A stretch of DNA of 64,000 bases, from NCBI GenBank assembly GCA_900466945.1, contig UBNV01000021.1, positions 1 to 64,000 of the forward strand, written 5' to 3'. Made by a program: the position numbers and the translations under genes. The number at the start of each line of letters is the position of its first letter. The stretch's first letter is position 1. The notes under the pieces are model-generated. The model saw nothing but the letters and a program-made list of their open reading frames with translations, was not told the origin of the DNA and ran no database searches. Positions 41,855 to 53,050 of this stretch are shown here, piece after piece. The stretch comes from Hyphomicrobiales bacterium (GTDB lineage Bacteria; Pseudomonadota; Alphaproteobacteria; Rhizobiales; Rhizobiaceae).

Positions 41855-43078
41855 ATGAGACGGGTTGTAATATCGGGTCTGGGCATCGTGTCCTCCATCG
41901 GTGCCGATGCCGCCGAAGTCACCGCATCCTTGCGCGATGCCAAATCGGGCATCACCTTTTCTCCCGATTTCGCCGAGAATGGTTTCCGCTGCCAAGTCTG
42001 GGGTAAGCCCTCGCTCGATCCGACCGAACTGGTCGATCGTCGCGCCATGCGCTTCCTGTCCCAGGGTGGCGCCTGGAACCACGTGGCCATGAAGCAGGCG
42101 ATTGCTGATGCCGGCCTCGAAGAAGCAGACTATCAGCAGAACGAGCGCGTCGGCATCATCATGGGCTCTGGGGGCCCGTCGACCCGGCAGATCGTCGAAG
42201 CGGCCGATATCGTCCGCCAGAACAAGAGCCCGAAGCGCATCGGCCCGTTCGCCGTGCCGAAGGCTATGTCCTCGACGGCATCCGCCACGCTCGCCACCTG
42301 GTTCAAGCTTCATGGCGTCAACTATTCGATCTCGTCCGCCTGCTCGACCTCGGCCCATTGCATCGGCAATGCCTATGAAATGATCCAGTGGGGCAAGCAG
42401 GACATGGTCTTCGCCGGCGGCCACGAGGACCTCGACTGGTCCATGTCCAGCTTGTTCGACGCCATGGGTGCCATGTCGTCGAAGTACAACGACACGCCTG
42501 CAACCGCATCCCGCGCCTATGACGTCTCGCGTGACGGCTTCGTCATCGCCGGCGGTGCCGGCGTACTGGTCCTGGAAGAACTCGAGCACGCCAAGGCTCG
42601 CGGCGCCAAGATTTACGCCGAAATCACCGGCTATGGTGCAACCTCCGACGGTTACGACATGGTCGCCCCGTCGGGCGAGGGCGCGATCCGCTGCATGCGC
42701 CAGGCGCTTGCCACGGTCACCGGTGACGTCGATTACATCAACACCCACGGCACCTCGACGCCGGTGGGTGATAGCAAGGAAATCGGCGCGATCCGCGAAG
42801 TCTTTGGCGACAAGATCCCGCACATCCAATCGACCAAGTCGCTGACAGGTCACTCGCTGGGTGCTGCCGGCGTCCAGGAATCGATCTACGGCCTCTTGAT
42901 GATGCAGGAAAAGTTCATCGGCGAGAGCGCCCACATCACCGAGCTCGATCCGGAATTCGAAGGCGTTCCGGTCGTGCGCAAGCGCATCGACAATGCCAAG
43001 ATCGACACGGTCCTGTCGAACTCCTTCGGCTTCGGCGGCACCAATGCGACGCTGGTCTTCCAGCGCCACACCGGCTGA
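41855..43078 (+). CDS. fabB: 3-ketoacyl-ACP synthase I
   Basis: A 407-aa condensing enzyme that elongates the cis-unsaturated intermediate made by FabA. The catalytic Cys163 lies in [12 protein letters not shown], the two histidines in [11 protein letters not shown] and [17 protein letters not shown] precedes the ATG. FabA and FabB form an operon. The enoyl reductase gene fabI, which I recall next in line in S. meliloti, is not present here. Confidence 0.96.
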   Translation: MRRVVISGLGIVSSIGADAAEVTASLRDAKSGITFSPDFAENGFRCQVWGKPSLDPTELVDRRAMRFLSQGGAWNHVAMKQAIADAGLEEADYQQNERVGIIMGSGGPSTRQIVEAADIVRQNKSPKRIGPFAVPKAMSSTASATLATWFKLHGVNYSISSACSTSAHCIGNAYEMIQWGKQDMVFAGGHEDLDWSMSSLFDAMGAMSSKYNDTPATASRAYDVSRDGFVIAGGAGVLVLEELEHAKARGAKIYAEITGYGATSDGYDMVAPSGEGAIRCMRQALATVTGDVDYINTHGTSTPVGDSKEIGAIREVFGDKIPHIQSTKSLTGHSLGAAGVQESIYGLLMMQEKFIGESAHITELDPEFEGVPVVRKRIDNAKIDTVLSNSFGFGGTNATLVFQRHTG

Positions 43079-43096
43079 TCGCAAGACGCCATACAT

Positions 43097-43126
43097 AAAA
43101 AAGCCTGGCGCATTTCCGCGCCAGGC
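43097..43126 (-). terminator. Rho-independent terminator, strongest on the minus strand
   Basis: GCCTGGCGC-N6-GCGCCAGGC with TTTTTTAT on the minus strand, after the small LuxR-type gene. It can also act at the 3' end of fabB, where the T-run is missing. Confidence 0.75.
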
Positions 43127-43164
43127 GTTCATCCGAAGTGGTCCGCCAGCCGTGGGAGTTCGGC

Positions 43165-43428
43165 TTACTTCGGTTGATGGGAATCGGTGTGATCGATGAC
43201 GCCGATCAGCATGGCGAGGCTGACCGCATGCATCAGATTGCTTGCTTCGAGCTTTTCCTGAGCGCCAATGAGCGCCTGGTTCACTTCATCATGCGATATA
43301 GCCAGCACGTTGGCTGCCTCGTCCGATCGCATGCCTTCGGCCACGAGCTGCAGGCAGCGGATCTCACGGTCAGATAGGACCGGAAAAGCTGGATCTCGCC
43401 CGATGGCCCGTTTGGTATCGGTTTTCAT
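43165..43428 (-). CDS. Small LuxR-type helix-turn-helix protein
   Basis: An 87-aa protein consisting almost entirely of a GerE/LuxR-type DNA-binding domain (LSDREIRCLQLVAEGMRSDEAANVLAISHDEVNQALIGAQEKL), followed by a short hydrophobic C-terminus (AVSLAMLIGVI). It has no receiver or autoinducer domain. ATG 43428 is preferred; GTG 43470 would add 14 residues. The Shine-Dalgarno is weak. It may act as a standalone regulator or modulate other LuxR proteins. Confidence 0.75.
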   Translation of the reverse strand: MKTDTKRAIGRDPAFPVLSDREIRCLQLVAEGMRSDEAANVLAISHDEVNQALIGAQEKLEASNLMHAVSLAMLIGVIDHTDSHQPK

Positions 43429-43636
43429 GATTCTTGTTGCCGCAATGGAGATATGCCACCTGATGAACACACCAGATCGTCAAGCGGCGCAAATATCATT
43501 CTGATGGGCAGCAGTCGTTCACAGTAGACGACAAGCTTTTATCCCTGCACGCTAATCAAGCGGTCTGCGGCGCAACAAGCGGCTCTCACCGTAGAATTAG
43601 GAACTTTCGAGCCACCATTGTCAAGTCGCCGACGGT

Positions 43637-44659
43637 TTACGCGGACTTTCGCTCCCGCACTTCTGTCGGCGTTGAACCGAACCAGCGCGTCACGGATCGG
43701 GTGAAGGCACTAGGCGCTGAATAGCCCAGGCGATAGCAGATTTCCGAGATCGGCAGCTCGCTCTCGGTCAGCAGATTGAAGCTGACGTCCTTCCTGATCT
43801 GGTCCCGCAAGTCGTTGAGGCTCGTCCCCTGGGCGGCCAGTCGCCTCTGGAAGGTCCTCTCCGAGAGCCCGAAATAGGGGGCGATTTCGGAGAGTGGGTA
43901 GTCGTCGTCTGAAACGTGAAGGAGCAGATACCGTCGAACCTGTTCGAGGAAATCTGCGGGCTTTTCCGGCAGGGCCGGTCTCAGGCTGCGACACTGGAGA
44001 TCCATCAGCTCGAACAGACGTCGGTCGCCCGTGGGGTTTTGCGCGTCCAGAAAGCTGCGGGGAAAGTGAATGCAGTTCATACCAGCCGCGAAGCTTAACC
44101 TGCGCGACAGGAGTTGCCGGAAAGGCTGGGGATTGCGCGGCGGCTGCCGTTCCAGTTCGATCTCGATGCTGTCGCTGCTGGTGAGTTCCTTCGCCCGCTG
44201 CATGACGAGACCCACGGACATGTCGACATACTGATCGCGCTTCACGATGATGGGCGCAAAGGTCCATGCCAGATGTGCCCCGCGCTCGTCGATCGAAAGC
44301 CTTGAATAGCTGGTATGGGTCACATACTGGATGTGGTCGTCGAGGAAGCGTACGAAGTCCAGCCCGGTCGGCGCTGCCATCAGGCCGTAGCCGAAGGGAC
44401 CGGTCGAGCCCGCCTGATAGCCCTTTATACTTGTCAGCCCAAATGCCTCGTCATCGGCCAACAATGCACAGGCCTCCAGAAGCCTGCAGAGGCGGTCGAG
44501 GCTAATCCGCGCTGTCAGGCTTTGAAACACCTCCGGATCGATGTCCAGTGCCTTGCAAATCGGCTTGATGTCGATGCCATAGGACAGGGCGTGCCCGACC
44601 ACCGCAGAGGCGAGGCCGGCTACGGTGGTCAATTCATCGGTGAGATTCCGAAGAGGCAT
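43637..44659 (-). CDS. AraC-family transcriptional regulator with Arabinose_bd-type N-domain
   Basis: A 340-aa regulator. Residues about 20-210 match the N-terminal effector domain of OruR/ArgR-like AraC proteins (VVGHALSYGIDIKPICKALDIDP, GPFGYGLMAAPTGLDFVRFLDDH). Residues about 245-335 are the double HTH domain (YPLSEIAPYFGLSERTFQRRL, PISEICYRLGYSAPSAFTRSVTRWFGSTP). The ligand and targets are unknown. It stands between two unrelated genes, so no target operon is obvious; it may be an accessory insertion between fabB and the pnp region. Confidence 0.85.
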   Translation of the reverse strand: MPLRNLTDELTTVAGLASAVVGHALSYGIDIKPICKALDIDPEVFQSLTARISLDRLCRLLEACALLADDEAFGLTSIKGYQAGSTGPFGYGLMAAPTGLDFVRFLDDHIQYVTHTSYSRLSIDERGAHLAWTFAPIIVKRDQYVDMSVGLVMQRAKELTSSDSIEIELERQPPRNPQPFRQLLSRRLSFAAGMNCIHFPRSFLDAQNPTGDRRLFELMDLQCRSLRPALPEKPADFLEQVRRYLLLHVSDDDYPLSEIAPYFGLSERTFQRRLAAQGTSLNDLRDQIRKDVSFNLLTESELPISEICYRLGYSAPSAFTRSVTRWFGSTPTEVRERKSA

Positions 44660-44774
44660 TGGACCGCTGGCGCCAGAAGAGAAGCTGTTGGCGTCAGATG
44701 CTAAGCCAGCTGATGTCCTGAGTCGAGCGCCACGTAGTCTATGTTCGAACGTGGTCGTTCAGAATCACGCGTGC

Positions 44775-45791
44775 TCAGCGCTTTGCCCAGAGTACCTTGA
44801 AACGTGCATTCCGGCAGACCTCGCCATGCTGCTTGAAATGTGCGCCCAGCACCGGCTCGTAGGGAAGTCCGCGATTGGCGACCATCAACAGGTCTCCGCC
44901 GCCGCGAAGCGCGTCCGCAGCCGCCTTGATCATCGCAGCGCCGATCGAGGGTTCTGCTGCGTGGCCTTCATGGAAGGGCGGGTTCATGATGACGAGGTCG
45001 TACTTTTCCTTCGGCGGCTCGCTGGCCAGATCCTGCCAGAAGAAGCGGGTCGTCAAATCAGGCCAATTCTTCGCCAGGTTGCGCTTGGCGTGCTCCAGCG
45101 CCTCGTGGCTCGCCTCGAACAGGTCGATACGATTGGTGCGGGGTGCAGCATCTGCGAGCATCACCGAAAGATAGCCCCAGCCGGCGCCGAAATCGGCGGC
45201 ATTGCCGTTGAAGTCGACCGGGAAGCGGCTTGCCAGAAGTTCCGAACCTTCGTCGGCATGCGCATGCGAGAAGAGACCGGAGCGGGTCTCGAACCGTCCC
45301 TCGACCGTCACGGATTTCGCAGCAAGCGCTGCAACCAGCGTAGTGGTCTCGGCGGGAACCGTGAACCAGACCGCGACGCCATGATATTTCGGCGTGGACT
45401 CGGGCTCGAGCCCCAGGCGATCAAGCTGCTTGCGAAGCGGCACAATCCCATCTTCCTTCGCGCCGGCCACAACGATGGAACCGCCGGCCTTGACGCGCTT
45501 CAGCGCCTCGGCGACACGATCCTCGTTGACGCCCTTGTGTTTGCTGCAAAGGACGAGCGCGCCGTCGTAGCTGTCGCCCTCGACCGCGGGCAACGGCTTC
45601 AGATGGCTGGCCTCGAGCCGCTTGAATTCGGGGCGGAAATCCTGGATCGCCGTCAGCTCGGCTGCAAAGCCTTCAGGCTTGGTAAATCCCGCTTCAGCAC
45701 CGAGGAACAGCCAGCGGCTTTCTGGAGCCGGCAGCGCGACAGCCTCGGTGACGAAGGGATGGAACAGGGTCTTCAGGCTTTCGCGGCTCAT
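44775..45791 (-). CDS. rsmC: RsmC-like class I rRNA methyltransferase
   Basis: A 338-aa SAM-dependent methyltransferase made of two related domains. The catalytic C-terminal half has ADFGAGWGYLSVMLA (SAM binding) and IMNPPFHEG (the NPPF motif for base N-methylation). This is the architecture of 16S rRNA guanine-N2 methyltransferases RsmC/RsmD2. ATG 45791 is chosen; an upstream ATG at 45818 lies in the pnp terminator. It is downstream of pnp on the same strand. Target specificity is inferred. Confidence 0.8.
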   Translation of the reverse strand: MSRESLKTLFHPFVTEAVALPAPESRWLFLGAEAGFTKPEGFAAELTAIQDFRPEFKRLEASHLKPLPAVEGDSYDGALVLCSKHKGVNEDRVAEALKRVKAGGSIVVAGAKEDGIVPLRKQLDRLGLEPESTPKYHGVAVWFTVPAETTTLVAALAAKSVTVEGRFETRSGLFSHAHADEGSELLASRFPVDFNGNAADFGAGWGYLSVMLADAAPRTNRIDLFEASHEALEHAKRNLAKNWPDLTTRFFWQDLASEPPKEKYDLVIMNPPFHEGHAAEPSIGAAMIKAAADALRGGGDLLMVANRGLPYEPVLGAHFKQHGEVCRNARFKVLWAKR

Positions 45792-45814
45792 GGCTCGGTC
45801 TTCTTTCTCGGCGA

Positions 45815-45846
45815 ACAAAAAAGGCGCGGAATTTCTCCCGCGCCTC
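45815..45846 (-). terminator. Rho-independent terminator after pnp
   Basis: AGGCGCGG-GAGAAATT-CCGCGCCT followed by TTTTTG on the minus strand; 8-bp stem, 20 bases past the pnp stop. Confidence 0.85.
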
Positions 45847-45866
45847 GGATCGGGGACGACGTCCGC

Positions 45867-48005
45867 TTATTCAGCGGCTTCGCCATCCTTCTTATCGGCA
45901 ACGACTTCCTTGCCGGTCGTCTGGTCGACGGCCTTCATGGACAGGCGAACCTTGCCGCGCTCGTCGAAGCCCATCAGCTTGACCCAGACCTTATCGCCTT
46001 CCTTGACGACGTCGGAGGTCTTGGCAACGCGCTCGGAAGCGAGCTGCGAGATGTGCACGAGGCCGTCACGCGAACCGAAGAAGTTGACGAAGGCGCCGAA
46101 GTCGGCGGTCTTCACAACGGTACCTTCATAGATCACGCCGACTTCCGGCTCGGCCACGATCGAGTGGATCCACTTGCGGGCTGCTTCGATTTCCTTGCCG
46201 GAGGCGGAGGCAATCTTCACGGTGCCGTCGTCTTCGATGTTGATCTTTGCACCGGTCTTTTCGACGATTTCGCGGATGACCTTGCCGCCCGAACCGATGA
46301 CTTCGCGGATCTTGTCGACCGGGATGTTCATCACTTCGATGCGCGGCGCGAATTCGCCGAGCTGGCCACGGCTTTCCGACAGGGCGTTGGCCATTTCGTT
46401 CAGGATGTGCTTGCGGCCACCCTGCGCCTGGCCGAGTGCGACCTTCATGATCTCTTCGGTGATGCCGGCGATCTTGATGTCCATCTGCAGCGAGGTAATG
46501 CCGTCGGCAGTACCCGCAACCTTGAAGTCCATGTCGCCGAGGTGGTCTTCGTCACCCAGGATGTCGGAGAGAACCGCAAAGCGCTCGCCTTCCAGGATCA
46601 GACCCATGGCGATACCGGCAACCGGCTTGGCCAGCGGAACGCCGGCATCCATCAGAGCGAGCGAGGTGCCGCAGACGGTTGCCATCGAGGACGAGCCGTT
46701 CGACTCGGTGATCTCGGAGACGACGCGTAGCGTGTAGGGGAACTGTTCGGCAGACGGCAGCATCGGGCGGATGGCGCGCCATGCAAGCTTGCCGTGACCG
46801 ATTTCGCGGCGGCCCGGCGAACCCATGCGGCCGGTTTCGCCGACCGAGTAGGGCGGGAAGTTGTAATGCAGAAGGAAGCGTTCCTTGTACATGCCGGTCA
46901 GCGAGTCGACATACTGTTCGTCTTCGCCGGTACCGAGCGTGGCGACAACGATCGCCTGGGTCTCGCCGCGGGTGAAGAGAGCCGAACCATGCGTACGCGG
47001 CAGGATACCGACTTCGGAGACGATCGCGCGAACGGTCGACAGGTCACGGCCGTCGATGCGGCTCTTGGTGTCGAGGATGTTCCAGCGAACGATCTTTGCC
47101 TGCAGGTGCTTGAAGACCGCACCGATGACTTCGTTCGGATACTTCGGTTCTTCGCCTTCCGGGAAGAAGTGTGCCTTCACCTTGGCCTTGACGGCGTCGA
47201 CGGCAGCATAACGATCAGCCTTCTGGGTGATCTTGTAGGCGGCGCGCAGTTCGGTCTCGGCGATCGAGAGCATTTCGGCTTCGAGAGCGGAATGATCTTC
47301 CGGTTCGAATTCGCGCGGCTCCTTGGCAGCCACTTCAGCGAGCTTGATGATCGCGTCGATAACCGGCTGGAAGCCCTTGTGGCCGAACATGACGGCGCCG
47401 AGCATGATGTCTTCGTTCAGTTCCTTGGCTTCCGACTCAACCATCAGGACGGCGTCCTGGGTGCCGGCGACGACGAGATCGAGCGTCGATTCGTCCATCT
47501 CGTCGAGATGCGGGTTCAGAACATATTCGCCGTTGATGTAGCCGACGCGTGCGCCGCCGACCGGGCCCATGAAGGGAACGCCGGAGAGCGTCAGCGCAGC
47601 CGAAGCGGCAACCATGGCCAGCACGTCCGGATCGTTTTCAAGGTCATGCTGGACGACGGTGACGACGACCTGGGTTTCGTTCTTGTAGCCTTCCGGGAAG
47701 AGCGGGCGGATCGGACGGTCGATCAGGCGGGAAACCAGCGTTTCCTTTTCCGACGGACGACCTTCGCGCTTGAAATAGCCACCCGGAATCTTGCCGGCGG
47801 CATAGGTCTTTTCCTGGTAGTTGACGGTGAGCGGGAAGAAGTCCTGGCCGGGCTTCGCAGACTTGGCCGAAACGACGGTGGCGAGAACGACGGTTTCGCC
47901 GTAGGTGGCGAGAACGGCGCCGTCAGCCTGGCGAGCAATCTTGCCCGTTTCCAGCTTCAGCGGGCGGCCTGCCCACTCGATTTCAACGCTGTGAACATCA
48001 AACAT
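45867..48005 (-). CDS. pnp: Polynucleotide phosphorylase
   Basis: A 712-aa phosphorolytic 3'-5' exoribonuclease, a core part of the RNA degradosome and a factor in small-RNA stability. Two RNase PH domains span residues about 10-230 and 310-550 ([36 protein letters not shown]), followed by a KH domain ([15 protein letters not shown]) and a C-terminal S1 domain ([30 protein letters not shown]). AAGGACAAG precedes ATG 48005; the long open frame above it is not used. It follows rpsO with a hairpin between them. Confidence 0.97.
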   Translation of the reverse strand: MFDVHSVEIEWAGRPLKLETGKIARQADGAVLATYGETVVLATVVSAKSAKPGQDFFPLTVNYQEKTYAAGKIPGGYFKREGRPSEKETLVSRLIDRPIRPLFPEGYKNETQVVVTVVQHDLENDPDVLAMVAASAALTLSGVPFMGPVGGARVGYINGEYVLNPHLDEMDESTLDLVVAGTQDAVLMVESEAKELNEDIMLGAVMFGHKGFQPVIDAIIKLAEVAAKEPREFEPEDHSALEAEMLSIAETELRAAYKITQKADRYAAVDAVKAKVKAHFFPEGEEPKYPNEVIGAVFKHLQAKIVRWNILDTKSRIDGRDLSTVRAIVSEVGILPRTHGSALFTRGETQAIVVATLGTGEDEQYVDSLTGMYKERFLLHYNFPPYSVGETGRMGSPGRREIGHGKLAWRAIRPMLPSAEQFPYTLRVVSEITESNGSSSMATVCGTSLALMDAGVPLAKPVAGIAMGLILEGERFAVLSDILGDEDHLGDMDFKVAGTADGITSLQMDIKIAGITEEIMKVALGQAQGGRKHILNEMANALSESRGQLGEFAPRIEVMNIPVDKIREVIGSGGKVIREIVEKTGAKINIEDDGTVKIASASGKEIEAARKWIHSIVAEPEVGVIYEGTVVKTADFGAFVNFFGSRDGLVHISQLASERVAKTSDVVKEGDKVWVKLMGFDERGKVRLSMKAVDQTTGKEVVADKKDGEAAE

Positions 48006-48282
48006 ATCTTGTCCTTCATATGCAGGTCCGGGCCGCCGATGATCGGGGGCGCGCAGGCTCTGCAATGTGCTGACGCAATCACGGGCAAGACAGTGGGAGG
48101 CTTCAGAAACGGCCTTGGCCGGCAAAGGCATCCTCGAGGATGCGGAAGCGTCCAACAATCCTGCCCCATGACAGGTCATCGGTTGTCGTCGACAGATCCG
48201 GCCCATCCGGTCTGTCATTTGTTTCGTGCGATCGTCGCGCAAAACCGTGTCGCGGGTCTTATGGCCTGACCCGGAAAGGCAA

Positions 48283-48314
48283 CCGGCGGACCTTCGCTAG
48301 CGAAGACCCGCCGG
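48283..48314 (-). promoter_or_regulatory. rpsO-pnp intergenic hairpin, candidate RNase III processing site
   Basis: A 15-bp stem (two G-U pairs) with a minimal loop begins just after the rpsO stop on the minus strand and has no U-tail. In E. coli, RNase III cuts a hairpin between rpsO and pnp and starts pnp autoregulation; the position suggests the same here. The rest of the 316-base gap holds no ORF that I can support. Confidence 0.55.
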
Positions 48315-48321
48315 GAACTTG

Positions 48322-48591
48322 TTAACGGCGGATGCCGAGGCTGGTGATCAGCTTCGTGTAACGGCCTTCGTCCTTCTTCTTCACGTAGTCAAGAAGCGAA
48401 CGGCGGCTCGAAACCATGGTCAGAAGGCCACGACGCGAGTGGTTGTCCTTCTTGTGACCCTTGAAGTGTTCGGTCAGGTTGTTGATCCGCTCGGTCAGGA
48501 TGGCAACCTGGACTTCCGGCGAACCGGTGTCGCCTTCGTTGATCGCGTATTCCTTGATGAGCTCAGCCTTGCGCTCTGCAGTGATCGACAT
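48322..48591 (-). CDS. rpsO: 30S ribosomal protein S15
   Basis: An 89-aa primary 16S rRNA-binding protein that organises the central domain of the small subunit. The full family pattern is present ([52 protein letters not shown]). ATG 48591 with AAAGGA upstream; the ORF extension to 48630 is not used. It lies between truB and pnp in the conserved order. Confidence 0.97.
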   Translation of the reverse strand: MSITAERKAELIKEYAINEGDTGSPEVQVAILTERINNLTEHFKGHKKDNHSRRGLLTMVSSRRSLLDYVKKKDEGRYTKLITSLGIRR

Positions 48592-48741
48592 CGTAAATCC
48601 TTTCTGGATTACAGGAGACAGGGACGCCAAAGGCCGGGATGTCGTCCAGCATTGGCCGTGAATGCAGGCACCCGTAGGGCCAGCTGCCGCCGCCTATACT
48701 CTATTCCCTGATGAAAGGAAAGAGCGGGCGGCAGGAAGGGT

Positions 48742-49671
48742 TCAGGCGAAGACTCGGCGCGGATGAAACTCACCGCCCGCAATCTCTCCGATCGCGATCA
48801 GCTTGCCGCCGGCAAGTGCGACCGCCTCCGCTTCGGCGACGGGCGCGTCGCGCCCGCGCAGGATGATCGGGTTGCCCATCCGCAGACGATGCGCCTGGTC
48901 ATCGGTGATCCGCAGTTGCGGCAAGGCGGACAGCGCCTCGGCCGTATCGCCGAGGAAGGCGTCGAGAGCAGCCAACCGTTCATCGCGGTCTTCGATCGCT
49001 TCGAGCGCCACGAGCTCTGCGAGCGGCACCATCATCTCTTCGGCAAACGGAGCCACGAATGTGCGGCGGAGCGAGGAGATGTGACCGTAGCAGCCGAGGT
49101 CGCGTCCGAAGTCGCGGGCGAGCGAGCGCACATAGGTACCCTTGCCGCATTCGACTTCGAAATGTGCCTTGTCGGCCTCGCAGTTCAAAAGCGTCAGCCT
49201 GTGAACCTCGACTTCACGCGAAGGGATCTCGACCGTCTCGCCGTCGCGGGCGAGGTCATAGGCACGTTCGCCTGCAATCTTGATTGCGGAGAACTGCGGC
49301 GGGATCTGGCTGATGGTCCCCATATAGTTCGGCAGCAGGGCAAGAATGTCTTCCTCGGCCGGACGCTTGTCCGAGCTTTGTGTGACCTCTCCCTCGAGGT
49401 CATCCGTCGCGCGCTCCTCGCCCCAGGTCACCGTGAATTCGTAGATCTTGCGCCCGTCCATGACGTAAGGAACGGTCTTGGTCGCATCGCCGAGCGCGAT
49501 CGGCAGCATGCCGGACGCGAGCGGGTCGAGCGTGCCGGCATGCCCGGCCTTCTGGGCGTTGAACAGCCACTTGATCTTGCCGACGGCCTCGGTCGAGCCG
49601 AAATCGACCGGCTTGTCGAGGATGAGCCAGCCCGAAATCGGGCGGCCCTTGGGCTTTCTGGGTTTGGACAT
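48742..49671 (-). CDS. truB: tRNA pseudouridine(55) synthase
   Basis: A 309-aa enzyme that converts U55 in the T-loop of tRNAs to pseudouridine. The catalytic aspartate D49 lies in [14 protein letters not shown], and [17 protein letters not shown] is the N-terminal TruB motif. A PUA-like C-terminal part is present. It starts 12 bases after rbfA and precedes rpsO. Confidence 0.96.
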   Translation of the reverse strand: MSKPRKPKGRPISGWLILDKPVDFGSTEAVGKIKWLFNAQKAGHAGTLDPLASGMLPIALGDATKTVPYVMDGRKIYEFTVTWGEERATDDLEGEVTQSSDKRPAEEDILALLPNYMGTISQIPPQFSAIKIAGERAYDLARDGETVEIPSREVEVHRLTLLNCEADKAHFEVECGKGTYVRSLARDFGRDLGCYGHISSLRRTFVAPFAEEMMVPLAELVALEAIEDRDERLAALDAFLGDTAEALSALPQLRITDDQAHRLRMGNPIILRGRDAPVAEAEAVALAGGKLIAIGEIAGGEFHPRRVFA

Positions 49672-49683
49672 CTAGGTCTTTTC

Positions 49684-50088
49684 TCAGTCTTTGTCTTCGT
49701 CGGAGCCGAGGTCGCGCTGGACCTCCGGCGAGCGCAGCAGCGCGTCGATCTTCTGATAGTTGTCGAAGCTTGTGTCGTCGCGGAAGCGTACTTCCGGCAT
49801 GTATTTCATCTGCCGCAGTTGGCCGCCGATGCGCCCGCGGATAAACTTCGCATGCTTGTTCAGCGCCGCGATGACAGCGTCATGGTCGGACACTCCGAGC
49901 GGGGCCACATAGGCGGTCGCCATCTTGAGATCGGGCGACATGCGCACCTCCGAGACCGAGATGACAGTCTTCTCGATGAGGTCGTCATTGACCTCGCCAC
50001 GCTGGAGCACCTGGGTGATGGCGGCACGCACCTGCTCGCCGACGCGCAGCATCCGCTGCGAAGGTGCCGATGAGGTTGGTTTGGTCAT
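49684..50088 (-). CDS. rbfA: Ribosome-binding factor A
   Basis: A 134-aa KH-like small-subunit maturation factor acting on the 5' end of 16S rRNA. It carries [20 protein letters not shown] and [21 protein letters not shown], and the C-terminal [18 protein letters not shown] of the family. AAGGCAATTGAACC precedes the ATG. It lies between infB and truB. Confidence 0.95.
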   Translation of the reverse strand: MTKPTSSAPSQRMLRVGEQVRAAITQVLQRGEVNDDLIEKTVISVSEVRMSPDLKMATAYVAPLGVSDHDAVIAALNKHAKFIRGRIGGQLRQMKYMPEVRFRDDTSFDNYQKIDALLRSPEVQRDLGSDEDKD

Positions 50089-50199
50089 GGTTCAATTGCC
50101 TTTCGCATGAAATATGCGGGGCTCTCGCCGCTCGCATCATGCCGTGAATTGCCGTTCATCCGACACAGAGCCGGAGATCACGATCCCCATAAACAGCGA

Positions 50200-50218
50200 G
50201 CGCCGGAAGATCCGGCGC
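50200..50218 (-). promoter_or_regulatory. Stem-loop between infB and rbfA
   Basis: GCGCCGGA-AGA-TCCGGCGC forms an 8-bp perfect stem 32 bases past the infB stop. On the minus strand it is followed by CTCGCTGTTTATG, not a true U-tract. Possible weak attenuator or processing site within the operon. Confidence 0.45.
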
Positions 50219-50249
50219 CCGAAGGGATCGTAGTTCGAAACGCCTGAGA

Positions 50250-52949
50250 TCAGAGCGTACGCGTGATGTGTTCCACGCGGAAGCACTCGATCGTGTCGCC
50301 GGCGCGGATGTCTTCGTAGTTCTCGAAGGCCATACCGCATTCCTGGCCCATCGGCACTTCGGCGACTTCGTCCTTGAAGCGCTTGAGCGTCTTGAGCTTG
50401 CCTTCGTGGATGACGACATTGTCGCGCAGCAGGCGAACGCCGGCACCACGCTCGACCTTGCCCTCGATAACACGGCAACCCGCGACCTTGCCGGTCTTGG
50501 TGATGTTGAACACCTCCAGGATTTCGGCATTGCCAAGGAAGGTTTCGCGACGCTCCGGAGAGAGCAGACCCGACATCGCTGCCTTAACGTCATCCACCAG
50601 GTCGTAGATGATGTTGTAGTAACGGATCTCGATGCCGGCACGCTCGGAAGCGGTACGAGCCTGGGCATTGGCGCGGACATTGAAGCCGATGATCGCGGCA
50701 TTGGATGCCTCGGCGAGCGAGATATCCGATTCCGTGATGGCGCCCGCGCCCGAATGGACGATGCGAGCCCGCACCTCGTCGGTGCCGAGCTTGTCGAGTG
50801 CCGCCACAATGGCTTCCACGGAGCCCTGGACGTCGCCCTTGATGACCAGCGGGAATTCCTTGAAGCCGGTATTCTGCAGCTGGCTCATCATCTGTTCGAG
50901 CGAACCGCGCTGACCGGACTGGCGGGCAGCGGCCTTGTCGCGGGCCAGACGTTGACGATACTCGGAGATCTCGCGAGCGCGGCTCTCGTTCTCGACCACG
51001 GCGAACTTGTCGCCGGCAGCCGGCGTGCCCGACAGGCCGAGGATTTCGACCGGCATGGCAGGACCCGCTTCCTTGACGTGTTCGCCTTTGTCGTTGACCA
51101 GCGCACGCACACGGCCCCACTGGTCACCGGCCACAATGATCTGGCCAGGCTTTAGCGTACCCTTCTGGACGAGAACGGTCGCAACCGCGCCACGACCGCG
51201 GTCGAGCTGGGCTTCGATGACGGTACCTTCGGCAGTACGCGTCGGGTCAGCCTTCAGGTCGAGGATTTCGGCCTGCAGCAGCACCGCTTCGAGCAGCTTG
51301 TCGAGGTTGAGCTTGTTCTTCGCCGAAACCTCGACGTCGAGCACCTCACCACCCATGGATTCCACGAAGACTTCGTGCTGCAGAAGCTGCTGGCGAACCT
51401 TGTCCGGGTTTGCCTCATGCTTGTCGATCTTGTTGATCGCCACGATGATCGGAACGCCGGCAGCCTTCGCATGGCTGATGGATTCGATCGTCTGCGGCAT
51501 CACGCTGTCGTCGGCCGCAACCACGAGGATCGCAATGTCGGTTGCCTGAGCACCACGGGCACGCATCGCGGTAAACGCGGCGTGGCCGGGGGTGTCGATG
51601 AAGGTGATCTTCTGGCCGTTCTGCTCGACCTGATAGGCACCGATATGCTGGGTAATGCCACCGGCTTCACCCGACACGACCGAGGTCTTGCGGATGGCGT
51701 CGAGCAGCGAAGTCTTGCCGTGGTCGACGTGGCCCATGATGGTGACAACAGGCGGACGCGCCACCAGTTCGCCTTCGTCGTCCTTCACATTGAAGATACC
51801 TTCTTCAACGTCGGATTCCGAAACGCGCTTCACGGTGTGGCCGAATTCGGTAGCAATGAGTTCAGCAAGGTCGGCGTCGATGACGTCGCCCGGCTTCATC
51901 ATCTGGCCTTCCTTCATCAGGTACTTGATAACGTCGACGGCGCGTTCAGACATACGCTGCGACAGTTCCTGAATGGTGATGGTTTCCGGCAGCGTTACCT
52001 CGCGCATGACCTTCTCGCGGGTTTCCTGCATCTGACTGCGGCGGAACTTCTCCTGCCGGCGGCGCATGGCAGACAGCGAGCGACCGCGTGCGGTGCCGTC
52101 ATCCTCGACATTGGCCGTGGTGACGGTCAGCTTGCCGCGACGACGGTCTTCTTCGACCTTCGGACGGGCAGGCACCTTGGCGACGACCGGCATGGCCACC
52201 TTGCCACGGCCGGGAATGGTCCGCGGAGAGGAACGGCTCTCTTCGTCGTCGTTGTTCTTGCGTCCACGCACGAAGCCAGGCGCGCCGGGTGCCGGAATGG
52301 CCGTACGATTCACGGGAGCGGGCGCAGCAGCAGCCACTGGGGCAGCAGCAGGCTCGGCGACCACCTCGGGTTCCGGCTCCGGCTCGGGCTGCGGTTCGGC
52401 AGCGCGGCGTGCGGCCTCTTCGGCGGCAATCCGTGCGGCTTCCTCGGCCTCCGCCTTGCGGCGTGCCTCGTCGATCACACGCTGCTTGGCCTCTTCGACT
52501 TCGCGAACCTGGGCTTCGGCCAGTGCACGCCGGCGTGCTTCCATCTCGCCGGCCGACAGGTCGTGCAGCACGGCGCCGCGGGGACGCTCCTGCTGACGGG
52601 GCGGTTGCGAAGGCTGGGGACGCTGCGGCTGCTGAGGACGCTGCGGCTGCGGTGTCGGCTGGTGCACACGCGTCGCGGCGGGAGTCGGCGCAGGCGCGGG
52701 CGCCGGGCGGGCGGCAGCAACGGGTGCCGCCGGTGTCGGAGCAGGGGCCTGCGCTGCAGGTGTTGTAATGGGAGTAATTGGCTTTTCGTCAAGCGGGCGA
52801 GTCGGGCGGCGCTTTACCGTCTCGACGACGACCGACTTCGTACGGCCGCGCCCCATGTCCTGGCGCACGGTACCCTGGCTCATCCCTGAGGGCTTCAAGG
52901 TGAGTGTCTTCTTCACGCCGATTGTCTTGTCGTCTTTGTTGTCGGTCAT
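50250..52949 (-). CDS. infB: Translation initiation factor IF-2
   Basis: An 899-aa GTPase that places initiator tRNA on the 30S subunit. The first 300 residues are low-complexity (P/A/Q-rich, then a charged E/A/R coiled region). The GTPase motifs [17 protein letters not shown] and NKIDK follow, then the C-terminal fMet-tRNA-binding domains ([20 protein letters not shown]). Length is normal for Rhizobiaceae. Internal in-frame starts that would give a shorter IF2-beta form were not assessed. Confidence 0.97.
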   Translation of the reverse strand: MTDNKDDKTIGVKKTLTLKPSGMSQGTVRQDMGRGRTKSVVVETVKRRPTRPLDEKPITPITTPAAQAPAPTPAAPVAAARPAPAPAPTPAATRVHQPTPQPQRPQQPQRPQPSQPPRQQERPRGAVLHDLSAGEMEARRRALAEAQVREVEEAKQRVIDEARRKAEAEEAARIAAEEAARRAAEPQPEPEPEPEVVAEPAAAPVAAAAPAPVNRTAIPAPGAPGFVRGRKNNDDEESRSSPRTIPGRGKVAMPVVAKVPARPKVEEDRRRGKLTVTTANVEDDGTARGRSLSAMRRRQEKFRRSQMQETREKVMREVTLPETITIQELSQRMSERAVDVIKYLMKEGQMMKPGDVIDADLAELIATEFGHTVKRVSESDVEEGIFNVKDDEGELVARPPVVTIMGHVDHGKTSLLDAIRKTSVVSGEAGGITQHIGAYQVEQNGQKITFIDTPGHAAFTAMRARGAQATDIAILVVAADDSVMPQTIESISHAKAAGVPIIVAINKIDKHEANPDKVRQQLLQHEVFVESMGGEVLDVEVSAKNKLNLDKLLEAVLLQAEILDLKADPTRTAEGTVIEAQLDRGRGAVATVLVQKGTLKPGQIIVAGDQWGRVRALVNDKGEHVKEAGPAMPVEILGLSGTPAAGDKFAVVENESRAREISEYRQRLARDKAAARQSGQRGSLEQMMSQLQNTGFKEFPLVIKGDVQGSVEAIVAALDKLGTDEVRARIVHSGAGAITESDISLAEASNAAIIGFNVRANAQARTASERAGIEIRYYNIIYDLVDDVKAAMSGLLSPERRETFLGNAEILEVFNITKTGKVAGCRVIEGKVERGAGVRLLRDNVVIHEGKLKTLKRFKDEVAEVPMGQECGMAFENYEDIRAGDTIECFRVEHITRTL

Positions 52950-53050
52950 TCCGTTCCCGTTCCTTCGAGCGGGGCCGGATGCCGAGCATCAGGCCTCGCC
53001 GTTCACATACTGTCCTAAACCACGGAGGCCGACCTGTGCCGGTGACCGCG

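Noticed and set aside
46794..48269. Long plus-strand ORF (491 aa) opposite pnp
   Set aside because: Antisense shadow of a highly biased gene; its codon pattern mirrors pnp and it has no ribosome-binding site or family resemblance. The same applies to 35015-36469 (opposite rpsA), 51375-52889 (opposite infB), 12731-14251 (opposite glpT-glpP) and 15751-17619 (opposite glpV).
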